Assembly (NCBI GenBank): GCA_001788955.1 | Contig: MFXT01000026.1 | Location: 3,760-67,759, forward strand | DNA length: 64,000 nt | Reading direction: 5' to 3' | Source: Candidatus Peribacteria bacterium RIFCSPHIGHO2_02_FULL_49_16 | Lineage (GTDB): Bacteria; Patescibacteriota; Gracilibacteria; Peribacterales; Peribacteraceae | Notes under the pieces: generated by a model | Database searches by the model: none | Seen by the model: the letters and a program-made list of their open reading frames with translations, nothing else | What the model was told of the DNA's origin: nothing | In this document: positions 26,194-34,507 of the stretch, piece by piece | How positions within the stretch are numbered: position 1 is the first letter of the stretch | How the letters are laid out: each line of letters starts with the position of its first letter | Program-made: the position numbers and the translations under genes

Positions 26194-27651
26194 TCACACA
26201 AAATCCAGCTCCTTCTCCAGTGCCCGCACTTCCCGAAGGAGCTGCGGATCGTTATGAAGCATTTTCTCGATCTTTCCGAACGAATTCATTACCGTCGTGT
26301 GATCTCTCCCCGAAAACCGTTCACCGATATTTGCATAACTGATTCGAAGATATTTCTTGAGAAAATACATCGCAATCTGCCGCGGCAGAAGAATCTCGCG
26401 CACGCGCGATGCGCCAATCATATCCTGCACAGATACCGAATAGTATCGACTGATCGCTTCCATGACATCCTGAAATGTCGCCATGCGTTTTGGTTGTACA
26501 GAAAAACCAATCACATCGTCTTTGGCATACGGATCTTTGGACAGTTTGCACATAATTTCGGCCATACTCTTCACCGTCGGCACACGCTGTTCCAATTCGT
26601 ATTGCGCAACAACCTGCATCAGAATTCCTTCCAGTTCGCGCACATTCTTTTTGGCATGTTCCGCGATAAATTCCAGTACAATGCGGTCAATGAACAATTC
26701 ATATTCTTGCGCTTTCTCGACAAGGATCGCCAATCGTGTTTCATAATCCGGCGGACCGATATCCGCAATCATTCCTTTCTCGAAGCGCGATGTCAGACGG
26801 TCTTCCATCTGCAATTCCTGCGGCGGACGATCTGCGGACAGGATGATTTGCTTCCGTTCTTCATACAGTGCATTGAATGTGTGAAAGAATTCCTCCTGCG
26901 TGCGTTCTTTATTGGCGAGAAACTGTACATCATCAATGATAAGAACATCCACCACCCGATACCGGCGCCGAAACTGTTCCATCTTCTGCCTCTGAATAGC
27001 CTCGATAACCTGATTCGTAAAATCTTCCGATGTGACATACACAACCGTTGCACCGGGAATGAGTTTTAAGAGAGCGTTGCCCGTCGCCTGCAAAAGATGT
27101 GTCTTCCCCAATCCCACGCCACCGTAGAGAAATAACGGATTATAGCGACCACCCGGATGCAGCGACACTGACTGGCATGCCGCATAGGCAAGACGATTGT
27201 CTGAACCAACAATAAAATTTTCCAACATGTAGCGCGGATTGAGAATTTTACTCACAAGCCCCTCCGCCAGACGCACTTCCTGTTTATTGGGCAGCTTCCT
27301 CCGTTTTTGTTCGGGAAAATGTTTGAGGAGATCCACTGTGCGCGTTGGATTATCTCGCAATCCTGTATCCACGGTATACACCACCTGCTGAATGTCCGGA
27401 TCAACCCCTTGCGCCACCTCTCGCGTTAAGCTGCTGTAATGCTCCATGTGCCACCCCAGTGATACCGGAAGCGGCAAACCGATAACAAGTTTTCCTCCTT
27501 CATGCCCGAGAATCGCCGTATCTTTAAACCATGTAATGAATTGACCACGCGGTACCTTGGATGCGATTACAGAAAGAATATCCAGCCAAAGCGATTGCAA
27601 ATCTTTCGTCGCAACCTTATTACGATGTGATAAAGAGGCGCAGCACGTCAT
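26194..27651 (-). CDS. dnaA: Chromosomal replication initiator DnaA
   Basis: DnaA is the AAA+ ATPase that opens the replication origin. The 485 residues comprise domain I (DLQSLWLDILSVIASKVPRGQFITWFKDT), a short linker, the AAA+ domain (NPRYMLENFIVGSDNRLAYAA, Walker A GGVGLGKTHLL, Walker B LIIDDVQFLANKERTQ) and the C-terminal DNA-binding domain with GRDHTTVMNSF. The ATG at 27651 overlaps the end of rseP by 32 bases; a start a few codons later is possible. It is followed by thrS. dnaN is not adjacent and no DnaA-box cluster flanks it, so the origin may lie elsewhere. Confidence 0.96.
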   Translation of the reverse strand: MTCCASLSHRNKVATKDLQSLWLDILSVIASKVPRGQFITWFKDTAILGHEGGKLVIGLPLPVSLGWHMEHYSSLTREVAQGVDPDIQQVVYTVDTGLRDNPTRTVDLLKHFPEQKRRKLPNKQEVRLAEGLVSKILNPRYMLENFIVGSDNRLAYAACQSVSLHPGGRYNPLFLYGGVGLGKTHLLQATGNALLKLIPGATVVYVTSEDFTNQVIEAIQRQKMEQFRRRYRVVDVLIIDDVQFLANKERTQEEFFHTFNALYEERKQIILSADRPPQELQMEDRLTSRFEKGMIADIGPPDYETRLAILVEKAQEYELFIDRIVLEFIAEHAKKNVRELEGILMQVVAQYELEQRVPTVKSMAEIMCKLSKDPYAKDDVIGFSVQPKRMATFQDVMEAISRYYSVSVQDMIGASRVREILLPRQIAMYFLKKYLRISYANIGERFSGRDHTTVMNSFGKIEKMLHNDPQLLREVRALEKELDFV

Positions 27652-28735
27652 AAAATGTCACAAGAAAGATAAGACCCAGAAGCGCAATGAAACCGAGATT
27701 GTTGATCAGTAACTCGATACGTCGATCTGTCGGCTTTCCTCGCACAAGTTCAAGAAGTACAAACAGAAAACGCCCGCCATCAAGCGCCGGAAAAGGCAAA
27801 ACATTGAAAGCGGCAAGGCTCAAACTCAAAAGCGCTACAAATCGCAGATACATGCCAATCCCCTGCTGCACGGAAGAATACGTGAGCTTTGCAATACCCA
27901 CAGGACCGGAGATTTCCGGAGGAACAGTGCCACTTTGAAGCAGTGTAGAAAACAGATATCCGATACCGCGGATTGTCTGATCCAGAACAACAACGGATTC
28001 GCGCAGCGCAAGTTTGCTTGCATCGAGAACGTTATGACGAGGGGCACTCAATTTTCGTGGCATTGTCCGGAGAAGTACACCTGTTTTTCCCTCACGAACA
28101 GCAACACGAAAATTCTGTTCTTCTTTTTCCTGTGTCAGGACAGTGTACATGACATATCGCTTTTCCTCCTGTAATGCCACTACATCCTCCGATCGTGATA
28201 CGGACTTTCCGTCCACAGTAAGAAGAAGGCTTTGTGGAGGAACTCCACTCTCAAAAGCCATACCGCCTTCAAGAATGTCATCAATCATCACACCAAGTTG
28301 CATAGTAATCTCGCCTCGCGCTGCCGCAGCTTCCATTTCATTAAACGAACGGTAGGAGGGGATCCATTTCCCGAAGGAAAATCCGAAGAAGAAAATTACG
28401 AATGCCAGAAGGACATTCATAGCCACTCCTGCAAGCAGAATACTGCAGCGCGCAAGAATGCTCGCCTGCGCGAAACTTCCAGATATTTGCCGCTCTTCGA
28501 GATCGAGAGCACCTTCACCTTTCAGTCGCACGAATCCGCCAAATGGAATCCAATTCAGCGTGAACATCGTGTCCTTCCACCAAAAACACTTCTTTGCTCT
28601 TGGTGGTAAACCGAAGCCAAATTCTTCAACCACAACCCCGGAAAATTTAGCAACAATAAAATGACCGAATTCGTGAATGAGAATGAGACCGGTAAGAAGA
28701 AGAATGAATGCAAAAATGGAAATCACAACAAGCAT
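27620..28735 (-). CDS. rseP: RseP/S2P-type site-2 membrane metalloprotease
   Basis: This is an intramembrane zinc protease of the M50 family, 371 residues. The first membrane helix carries the active site LILIHEFGHFIVAKFSG. A PDZ-like region follows (around SGVPPQSLLLTVDGKSV), and the last helices carry FNVLPFPALDGGRFLFVLLE, which holds the third zinc ligand. Known homologues cleave anti-sigma factors and signal peptide remnants. The ATG at 28735 is 9 bases from a TACTCT box. Its 3' end overlaps the start of dnaA by 32 bases. Confidence 0.93.
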   Translation of the reverse strand: MLVVISIFAFILLLTGLILIHEFGHFIVAKFSGVVVEEFGFGLPPRAKKCFWWKDTMFTLNWIPFGGFVRLKGEGALDLEERQISGSFAQASILARCSILLAGVAMNVLLAFVIFFFGFSFGKWIPSYRSFNEMEAAAARGEITMQLGVMIDDILEGGMAFESGVPPQSLLLTVDGKSVSRSEDVVALQEEKRYVMYTVLTQEKEEQNFRVAVREGKTGVLLRTMPRKLSAPRHNVLDASKLALRESVVVLDQTIRGIGYLFSTLLQSGTVPPEISGPVGIAKLTYSSVQQGIGMYLRFVALLSLSLAAFNVLPFPALDGGRFLFVLLELVRGKPTDRRIELLINNLGFIALLGLIFLVTFYDVLRLFITS

Positions 28736-28808
28736 AGAATTCCTAGAGTAGCCCTACTGTGGATTTCAGAAAAGTTTTCCACACCCATTCTGGGTTGCGC
28801 TCTCTTTC

Positions 28809-29396
28809 TTATCCTTGCGCTAACACCAATCCATCGATGCGTCGCACGCCCGCATGACGCAGTACAGCTGCACATGCATTCAATGTTGCTCCCGTCGTGC
28901 AGACATCATCAATGAGAATCACATGTTCACCCGGAAACGCGCTGCACGAAAACGCATTATGCATTGCATTCTTTCTCTCGCTGCGACTACGACGAGTTTG
29001 CTGACCGGTCATTCTCACACGATGGAGCACTTTCTGTAATGGAATGGATGATGTCGCGGAAACAGCGACTGCCAACAGTTCCGCCTGATTACATCCACGC
29101 ATCAATCGGCGACTCCAATGCAGAGGAACAGGACAGAGTACTGTCTCCTCGTTACACGAAAGAAGCCGAAGTGCTTGCAGCAAAAGATTTGCCAAGTCAG
29201 GAACGAGAAAATATCCTTGTCGAAATTTCAGCGCATGAATTTCTTCCCGAAGCAGCGCATACGGCGCCGCTGCGATCAAATGATCCATCGTCCCAATCCC
29301 CTTCTTTTTCAGTGAAGACACTCCCAGACGAATGGGTTGGAACTTTGAGAGAAAAGGCCCAGTGGGAATTTTGGTGGGAAACAGAAGATCGAGCAT
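28809..29396 (-). CDS. comF: ComF-family phosphoribosyltransferase without zinc-finger cysteines
   Basis: ComF(C)-type proteins are PRTase-fold proteins linked to natural transformation or nucleotide salvage. The 195 residues keep the N-terminal MLDLLFP and the APYALLREEIHALKFRQGYFL stretch, a CPVPLHW block, the RSRSERK loop and the PRPP motif VILIDDVCTTGATLNAC. The Cys-x2-Cys zinc knuckle that normally follows LLFP is absent (LLFPTKIPTG). No clear -10 box precedes the ATG. The upstream 100 bases hold palindromes and tRNA-Val, which may provide the promoter by read-through. Confidence 0.85.
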   Translation of the reverse strand: MLDLLFPTKIPTGPFLSKFQPIRLGVSSLKKKGIGTMDHLIAAAPYALLREEIHALKFRQGYFLVPDLANLLLQALRLLSCNEETVLCPVPLHWSRRLMRGCNQAELLAVAVSATSSIPLQKVLHRVRMTGQQTRRSRSERKNAMHNAFSCSAFPGEHVILIDDVCTTGATLNACAAVLRHAGVRRIDGLVLAQG

Positions 29397-29449
29397 ACTG
29401 TGGTGGAAAAAGGCCTGCCAACCGTAGCCAAGAGGTGATTCCCCGGGCA

Positions 29450-29503
29450 GTCCACCTCCGCTCGCTCTGGCGAGGCTACGGTGGACAACCTCCTGCGGAG
29501 GTT
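29450..29503 (-). repeat. REP-like palindrome abutting tRNA-Val
   Basis: GTCCACC (29450-29456) pairs with GGTGGAC (29480-29486), enclosing CTCGC/GCGAG (29461-29465 with 29470-29474). A second hairpin, AACCTCC/GGAGGTT (29487-29503), touches the CCA end of tRNA-Val. A related palindrome lies at 29639-29668. It may act as the tRNA terminator. Confidence 0.65.
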
Positions 29504-29579
29504 GGTGGGCAGTACTGGATTCGAACCAGTGACCTCCGCGATGTCAACGCGACGCTCTAACCAACTGAGCTAACTGCCC
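29503..29579 (-). tRNA. tRNA-Val (GAC)
   Basis: Acceptor GGGCAGT/ACTGCCC, D arm AGCTCAGTTGGTTAGAGC, anticodon loop TTGACAT (GAC), T arm CACTGG-TTCGAAT-CCAGTA and an encoded CCA are all present. The 3' end merges with a REP-like hairpin. Confidence 0.93.
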
Positions 29580-29630
29580 GAGAAAAGCATAATACCAAAG
29601 AACATCATGCCCACTTCCATAGCTCGATCC

Positions 29631-29680
29631 AACTGCCCGTCCGCCGAAGCTCTTTGAGCGTAGGTGGAAGCTAACTGCCC
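29631..29680. repeat. REP-like palindrome flanked by tRNA-Val 5' fragments
   Basis: A hairpin with AGCTC-TTT-GAGC and outer CCGCC/GGTGG arms (29641-29668) is followed by AGCTAACTGCCC (29669-29680), identical to 29568-29579 in tRNA-Val. CAACTGCCC just upstream of it is also tRNA-like. The rest of the gene-free interval 29580-29853 is AT-rich and shows nothing more. Confidence 0.6.
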
Positions 29681-29853
29681 TATAAATACACAAAATGGTA
29701 TCACACTCTCAAAAAGAGAAATTACGATATTTACACTATATATAAATTGCATAAGCAAGTTTTGCACATAGCCGAAAAATCGGATATATGCTACAATTAT
29801 GAGATTTCCCCGAACTCGGGAAAAACTTGACAAATTAACCTTCTTATATAAGT

Positions 29854-32751
29854 ATGATATCCAAGGTGATTACACGACTTTGGTGTCACCACGCCCCTCG
29901 GTTTGCCCACGAGAGAGAGGGCAGAGAGATGTACTTCTCTCACATTCCTGCTGCACCAGCATCGGGAGAAAACCCGGAACCGCAAGAAAAACGTGCGGAA
30001 ACGCTTGAAAGCGCAGAAGAAACACCGGAACCGCAAGAAATTCCACTTTCGGTAATTGCCACACAAGGGAGAGTTGAAGAACTCATGTCACACACCGACA
30101 AGCCGGAAAAACAACAGGAAGGTCATGAAACTGTCGAAAGACCTTCGGTGTCACAACATCTTTTACGTATTGAGGAACTGATTAAGATAGTCAATATCAT
30201 TATTAATACATATCCCGAAGTAAAAGAAAAGCTCGACAGGATGACGAAATCTTTTGAAAAAGAACACAAGCAGAATATCCAACGAGCAGAAAATGCTGGC
30301 AAGGCAGAAGAGAAAGCAAAAAAGAATATGGAAAAGGCACGAAAGGCACGAGAGCAAGCGGAAAAAAAACGTGATCTCGATAGCGCCAGGGCAGTTTTTG
30401 CGAAAAAAAAAGCAGACGAAGCTCAACGTGAAGCCGACGCAGATCCCGATGATAAGATACAACAACAACGAGCGGCCTCCATTCGCGATCGGGCTGGGGA
30501 AATCGAGAAAAAGGCGCGTGTATCACAGAAGCGGGTAAAAGAAGCAGGACATGCTGAAACGTCCGCAAAGAAAGAGATGGATACAGTCATGGCGACAATC
30601 AATCAGAAGCAAGCGCGCGAAGCAGGACAGGCACAATCACGATTGTCACATCTTGAAGCAAAGCGCAAACAATGGGAGGACAATATTAGAGTCTGCAAAA
30701 ATCAACTTCCCGAATTGAAACACTGGAGAGACGAACTCAACAAATTTCAACAATGGGAGCAAAAAAAACTTCCGCCGTCAGAATTTTATCCTCTTATTCG
30801 CAATAACAATGCTATTTCTCAAAAAGAAGATCGAGATATGCCCGAAAAGTTCATCTGGAAGAGAAAGGGTGTCTCGTACGATGCTTCTGAAGAAATGAAA
30901 AAACGGGCAGTTCAAGAATGGAACAAAAAGCAAGATGAAATGCGTGCAAGGCGTCTTTTAGCATCAGCATCCACAGTGGAGGATTCACAGTGGGAGACAC
31001 TTTCAAACGAACAAAAGAACGACATTATTCAGAGGATGAATACGGCGGTGGATCTTGATGCCATCCTCAATGAATGGGATGCGCGCATCAATGCATGGGA
31101 AGGACCAATGAATGCTTTCTTGAAAGAAATCAATGAAGTGGAATCGGCAGAAGAAAATGAAAAAGAAGGAGGAATAACTTTCTGGTATGGATCAGTGTAC
31201 CTCATGGATTTTGTGAAGGTCTTCATGGCACTCAAAAAATGGGGCGAAGCCCAGAAGAAAGGCTTTCAGGAAGAGATGGAATCCAGCGCCATCGATATGG
31301 CAAGCTGGTTTGCCGGACATATTGGCAGTGATCGGGCAAAACAAATTCTTGAACGAGGGCGAGAATCAGAATTGAAAAAACAAGTCAATGAGTACAAAGA
31401 GACATTGCAAAATACGACATTTGATCAACTTTTTCCCGATGGAATATTGTCAGCTGAACATCCGGCGCGCAATATGGCAAAGTTGGAGCTTGCAGCAAGT
31501 AAAGGCTGGTTGCATGATCTGGATCCTCAATCACAATCGGTTTTCGGAACCCCGATTCATGAATTACTTCCAAAGGCGTGGTCTGAATTTCAGAAAACGG
31601 AATATGTAGAATCTCTTATTATACAAAATATAGATGGGTATGAAAAACAGAAAAAAAATGGACTCGAGAAAACAAAAAGCACATGTACACACATCTTCGA
31701 AGCAATGCCTCTCATCGAGAGGTACATACGTTCCAAAAACTACGGATCGGCCATAGGAGCCATACAATGGATCGCACAAGAAAAAGTAGATGTCGGAGAA
31801 TCATCCGCATGGTGCATGACAACGCTTCTGCGCATGCTCGATGAAAACGAAGATTTTAGAAAATACGCATCCGAATCACTATTCAGTGATATAGGAAAGA
31901 TTATTCAGGGATTTCCAGAAAAAACATTGCTGACATTTCACTTAAAACGATCTCTGCTGGAAAAGTATGCCAAGGATCAAAATAAAGAGTATTTAGAAGC
32001 AAACTTCCCTCCTGCAAAAGTAATAACAACAATTCGTGATATAATCAACACATACGGTGTCAATGAAGATTCTGTATTAAAAGGAAATAATTTGGTAAAA
32101 CTTGAAGAAGGAATACGCAGATTGACAGATGAAAAAGGAAAGTCACTATCCGAACATGAACATGAGGAACTGCGAAGAACAATGATTCTAGATGCTGCCG
32201 TAGCAAAAGTACTCGCGGGTCAGGTCATTCTCTTGAAAAATGGTAAGGCTCTCGACATTAACAATGACGAAGATCCGCTATATGGGAGCCATATATTCAA
32301 GGAATACCGAACATACATGGGCGAAACCGATAAAGAATATGGATTATCCATAGAAAAAGCTGCGGAAGAACACTTCAGTACAATGAATGAAGGAAAATGG
32401 ATGCCGAGGATTCTTATGACAAAATTATTTGCTGTGGGAGGAGTAGGAACAAGTACAGAATTACGCTATCAAGCTGCTGCACTAAACTTTCTGAAGTCGA
32501 TAGCAGAAGAATACTGGGAAAAGAAAAAGTATGTAGAGAATGGATCGTTAGATTCTCGTGCTCTACAAACATACGAGAATGAAATTGGTGAACGTATAGA
32601 ATATGCAACAATGGCACTCCGACGGACTAATCAAACACATCTCATCGACCAATTGCTCACTAAAAGTGATCCACAAAAACCAAATATTCCCCATTTTTTC
32701 GTTCAAAGAATCAAAGAAAGTAGTCGACATGACGCAAATAAATTCAACTAA
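29854..32751 (+). CDS. Large coiled-coil protein of unknown function
   Basis: I do not recognise this 965-residue protein. It has no signal peptide or membrane helix, so it looks cytoplasmic. Residues 35-65 hold a short Pro/Glu repeat (EPQEKRAET...EPQEIP). Residues 95-300 are a highly charged Lys/Glu/Ala coiled coil. The remaining 650 residues are predicted helical, with few hydrophobic blocks (one near YGSVYLMDFVKVFMAL). TTGACA at 29827 marks a promoter. The first ATG is at 29854; an ATG at 29929 (MYFSHIPAAP) is a good alternative, because TATGAT at 29853-29858 could be the -10 box. It stands alone, 33 bases before dut. Confidence 0.65.
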   Translation: MISKVITRLWCHHAPRFAHEREGREMYFSHIPAAPASGENPEPQEKRAETLESAEETPEPQEIPLSVIATQGRVEELMSHTDKPEKQQEGHETVERPSVSQHLLRIEELIKIVNIIINTYPEVKEKLDRMTKSFEKEHKQNIQRAENAGKAEEKAKKNMEKARKAREQAEKKRDLDSARAVFAKKKADEAQREADADPDDKIQQQRAASIRDRAGEIEKKARVSQKRVKEAGHAETSAKKEMDTVMATINQKQAREAGQAQSRLSHLEAKRKQWEDNIRVCKNQLPELKHWRDELNKFQQWEQKKLPPSEFYPLIRNNNAISQKEDRDMPEKFIWKRKGVSYDASEEMKKRAVQEWNKKQDEMRARRLLASASTVEDSQWETLSNEQKNDIIQRMNTAVDLDAILNEWDARINAWEGPMNAFLKEINEVESAEENEKEGGITFWYGSVYLMDFVKVFMALKKWGEAQKKGFQEEMESSAIDMASWFAGHIGSDRAKQILERGRESELKKQVNEYKETLQNTTFDQLFPDGILSAEHPARNMAKLELAASKGWLHDLDPQSQSVFGTPIHELLPKAWSEFQKTEYVESLIIQNIDGYEKQKKNGLEKTKSTCTHIFEAMPLIERYIRSKNYGSAIGAIQWIAQEKVDVGESSAWCMTTLLRMLDENEDFRKYASESLFSDIGKIIQGFPEKTLLTFHLKRSLLEKYAKDQNKEYLEANFPPAKVITTIRDIINTYGVNEDSVLKGNNLVKLEEGIRRLTDEKGKSLSEHEHEELRRTMILDAAVAKVLAGQVILLKNGKALDINNDEDPLYGSHIFKEYRTYMGETDKEYGLSIEKAAEEHFSTMNEGKWMPRILMTKLFAVGGVGTSTELRYQAAALNFLKSIAEEYWEKKKYVENGSLDSRALQTYENEIGERIEYATMALRRTNQTHLIDQLLTKSDPQKPNIPHFFVQRIKESSRHDANKFN

Positions 32752-32771
32752 AATCTTTGCGTGTTTCTCTC

Positions 32772-32777
32772 TACACT
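32772..32777 (+). promoter_or_regulatory. dut -10 box
   Basis: TACACT is followed by 7 bases and the ATG at 32785. It supports that ATG over an in-frame GTG at 32761. Confidence 0.5.
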
Positions 32778-32784
32778 GTTCCAC

Positions 32785-33216
32785 ATGTTCTGCGTCCCCA
32801 TCCACCGCCTCGACCAAACACTCCCTCTTCCACTTTATTCAAGCAAAGGCGCGGTGGCCTTTGATCTGTACGCACGGGAGGAAACCATCATTGAACCGCA
32901 GGAAATCGGCCTTGTTCCGGGCAATATCATCGTCGAAATTCCGGAAGGATACGCGCTTTTTCTTGCTCCCCGTTCCTCCCTCCCGAGAAAAAAAGCACTG
33001 ATCTTCCCTCATAGTATTGGCATTGTTGATCAGGACTTTTGCGGACCGGAGGATGAAATAATGATGCAGGTCTATAACATCGGCAAAGATCCCGTTACCA
33101 TCGAGCGCGGCGAGCGCATTGCCCAAGGCGTGTTTGTCAAAATGGAACGGGCGCAGTGGAAAGAGGTTGCACAGGTCAATGCAGCAACACGAGGAGGATT
33201 TGGATCTACAGGATAA
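32785..33216 (+). CDS. dut: Deoxyuridine 5'-triphosphate nucleotidohydrolase (dUTPase)
   Basis: This enzyme hydrolyses dUTP to dUMP and pyrophosphate, keeping uracil out of DNA. The 143-residue trimeric-type protein shows the five motifs in order: GAVAFDLYA, APRSSLPRK, GIVDQDFCGPEDEIMMQVYN (with the catalytic Asp), RGERIAQGVF and, at the C-terminus, TRGGFGSTG. The length is typical. The start follows a TACACT box by 7 bases. It converges on ftsZ with a 19-base gap. Confidence 0.93.
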   Translation: MFCVPIHRLDQTLPLPLYSSKGAVAFDLYAREETIIEPQEIGLVPGNIIVEIPEGYALFLAPRSSLPRKKALIFPHSIGIVDQDFCGPEDEIMMQVYNIGKDPVTIERGERIAQGVFVKMERAQWKEVAQVNAATRGGFGSTG

Positions 33217-33235
33217 TACAAAGATCGATTCCTCT

Positions 33236-34486
33236 TCACTTTCCAAGTTTTTTGCGCATAAATGCCGGAACCTCCAGTTCCTCTTCACGTGATTGTGAAC
33301 GGGAAGAATCGTCTTTTGGTAGCGACTGTTGTCTCCCTTGTCGTTCCTGATATTGTAATTCTGCCAATTTACTCTGCATACCTCCTTCAGCACCATTCTT
33401 CAAATGTCGTTGTATAGGTGTGGAAAGCATGGGTGACGATGATGTTTCCTGTGCATCGAATCCCGTTGCGATCACCGTACACTTCACCTGTCCCGTGTAA
33501 TTATCGTCAATCACCGCTCCAAAGATGACGTTGGCCTCTGGTGCTGCGGTTTCCGTGACAATACGCGCCGCTTCATCCACCTCAAACATCGAGAGATCCG
33601 TTCCGCCGGTAACATTGAAAAGAATGCCCTGCGCGCCATTGATGGAGAGCTCGAGGAGCGGACTGTCAATTGCGGCACGCGCCGCCTCCGCTGCCCGGCT
33701 GTCGCCCGTTCCGTAGCCGATTCCCATAAGCGCCGTACCGGCATCCTGCATCACCGATTTGACATCCGCAAAGTCTACGTTCACGAGTCCGTGCTGGGTA
33801 ATCAAGCTCGAAATACCTTCGATGGCATGTTGCAAGACTTCATCCACCACTTCAAATGCTTCTGTAAGTGGTGTTGTTTTGTCTATTAATGAGAGAATTC
33901 TGTCGTTCGGGATCGTAATAAGCGTATCCACTTTTCCTTTCAGATTTTCCAATGCATCCTCCGCGTTCTTCTTGCGCTTAAAACCTTCAAAACTGAATGG
34001 CTTCGTCACAACACCCACGGTCAATATGCCCATACTGCGTGCAAGCTCTGCAATGATGGGAAGACTTCCGCTTCCTGTTCCCCCGCCAAGACCGGCAGTA
34101 ATAAAGAGCATATCGGTTCCTTCAAGCTCGGCTTTGATCTGTTCCGTGCTCTCTTCTGCCGCACGTTTGCCAATATCCGGATTCGATCCGGCACCCAGTC
34201 CGCGCGTTGTTCCCCGACCGATGGTGATCTTATGACTTGCAGGATTGTGGTAGAGCGACTGCACATCGGTATTGGCAACCACAAAATCCACACCGTGTAT
34301 TTTGGCACTCACCATTCGGGCAACTGCATTACACCCGCCACCACCTGCACCAAGAACACGAATTGTCGCTCCTGCGAACATATCCGGACGCACCTCACGG
34401 GAAGAATCTTGTGCATCATCCCCGGAAGCAGAGGAAGATGACTTTTGCTGTTGACCAGAGAAGAGAGAACGAAATGTATCAGACAT
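33236..34486 (-). CDS. ftsZ: Cell division protein FtsZ
   Basis: FtsZ is the tubulin-like GTPase that forms the division ring. The 416 residues have a Ser-rich N-terminal extension of about 38 residues, then IRVLGAGGGGCNAVARM, the tubulin signature GGGTGSGSLP, and the T7 loop region VNVDFADVKSVM. A linker leads to a conserved C-terminal peptide, EVPAFMRKKLGK, that should bind FtsA. It lies 21 bases downstream of ftsA, as in most bacteria. TATTCT 10 bases before the ATG offers an extra promoter. Confidence 0.97.
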   Translation of the reverse strand: MSDTFRSLFSGQQQKSSSSASGDDAQDSSREVRPDMFAGATIRVLGAGGGGCNAVARMVSAKIHGVDFVVANTDVQSLYHNPASHKITIGRGTTRGLGAGSNPDIGKRAAEESTEQIKAELEGTDMLFITAGLGGGTGSGSLPIIAELARSMGILTVGVVTKPFSFEGFKRKKNAEDALENLKGKVDTLITIPNDRILSLIDKTTPLTEAFEVVDEVLQHAIEGISSLITQHGLVNVDFADVKSVMQDAGTALMGIGYGTGDSRAAEAARAAIDSPLLELSINGAQGILFNVTGGTDLSMFEVDEAARIVTETAAPEANVIFGAVIDDNYTGQVKCTVIATGFDAQETSSSPMLSTPIQRHLKNGAEGGMQSKLAELQYQERQGRQQSLPKDDSSRSQSREEELEVPAFMRKKLGK

Positions 34487-34507
34487 AGGTAAAAAGAGAA
34501 TAAAGAC

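Noticed and set aside
28757-28783. Two DnaA-box-like 9-mers (TGTGGATTT and TTTTCCACA) between rseP and comF, near dnaA
   Set aside because: Only two imperfect boxes, no AT-rich unwinding region and no dnaN nearby. That is too weak to call an origin; a cumulative GC-skew plot of the whole chromosome would decide.
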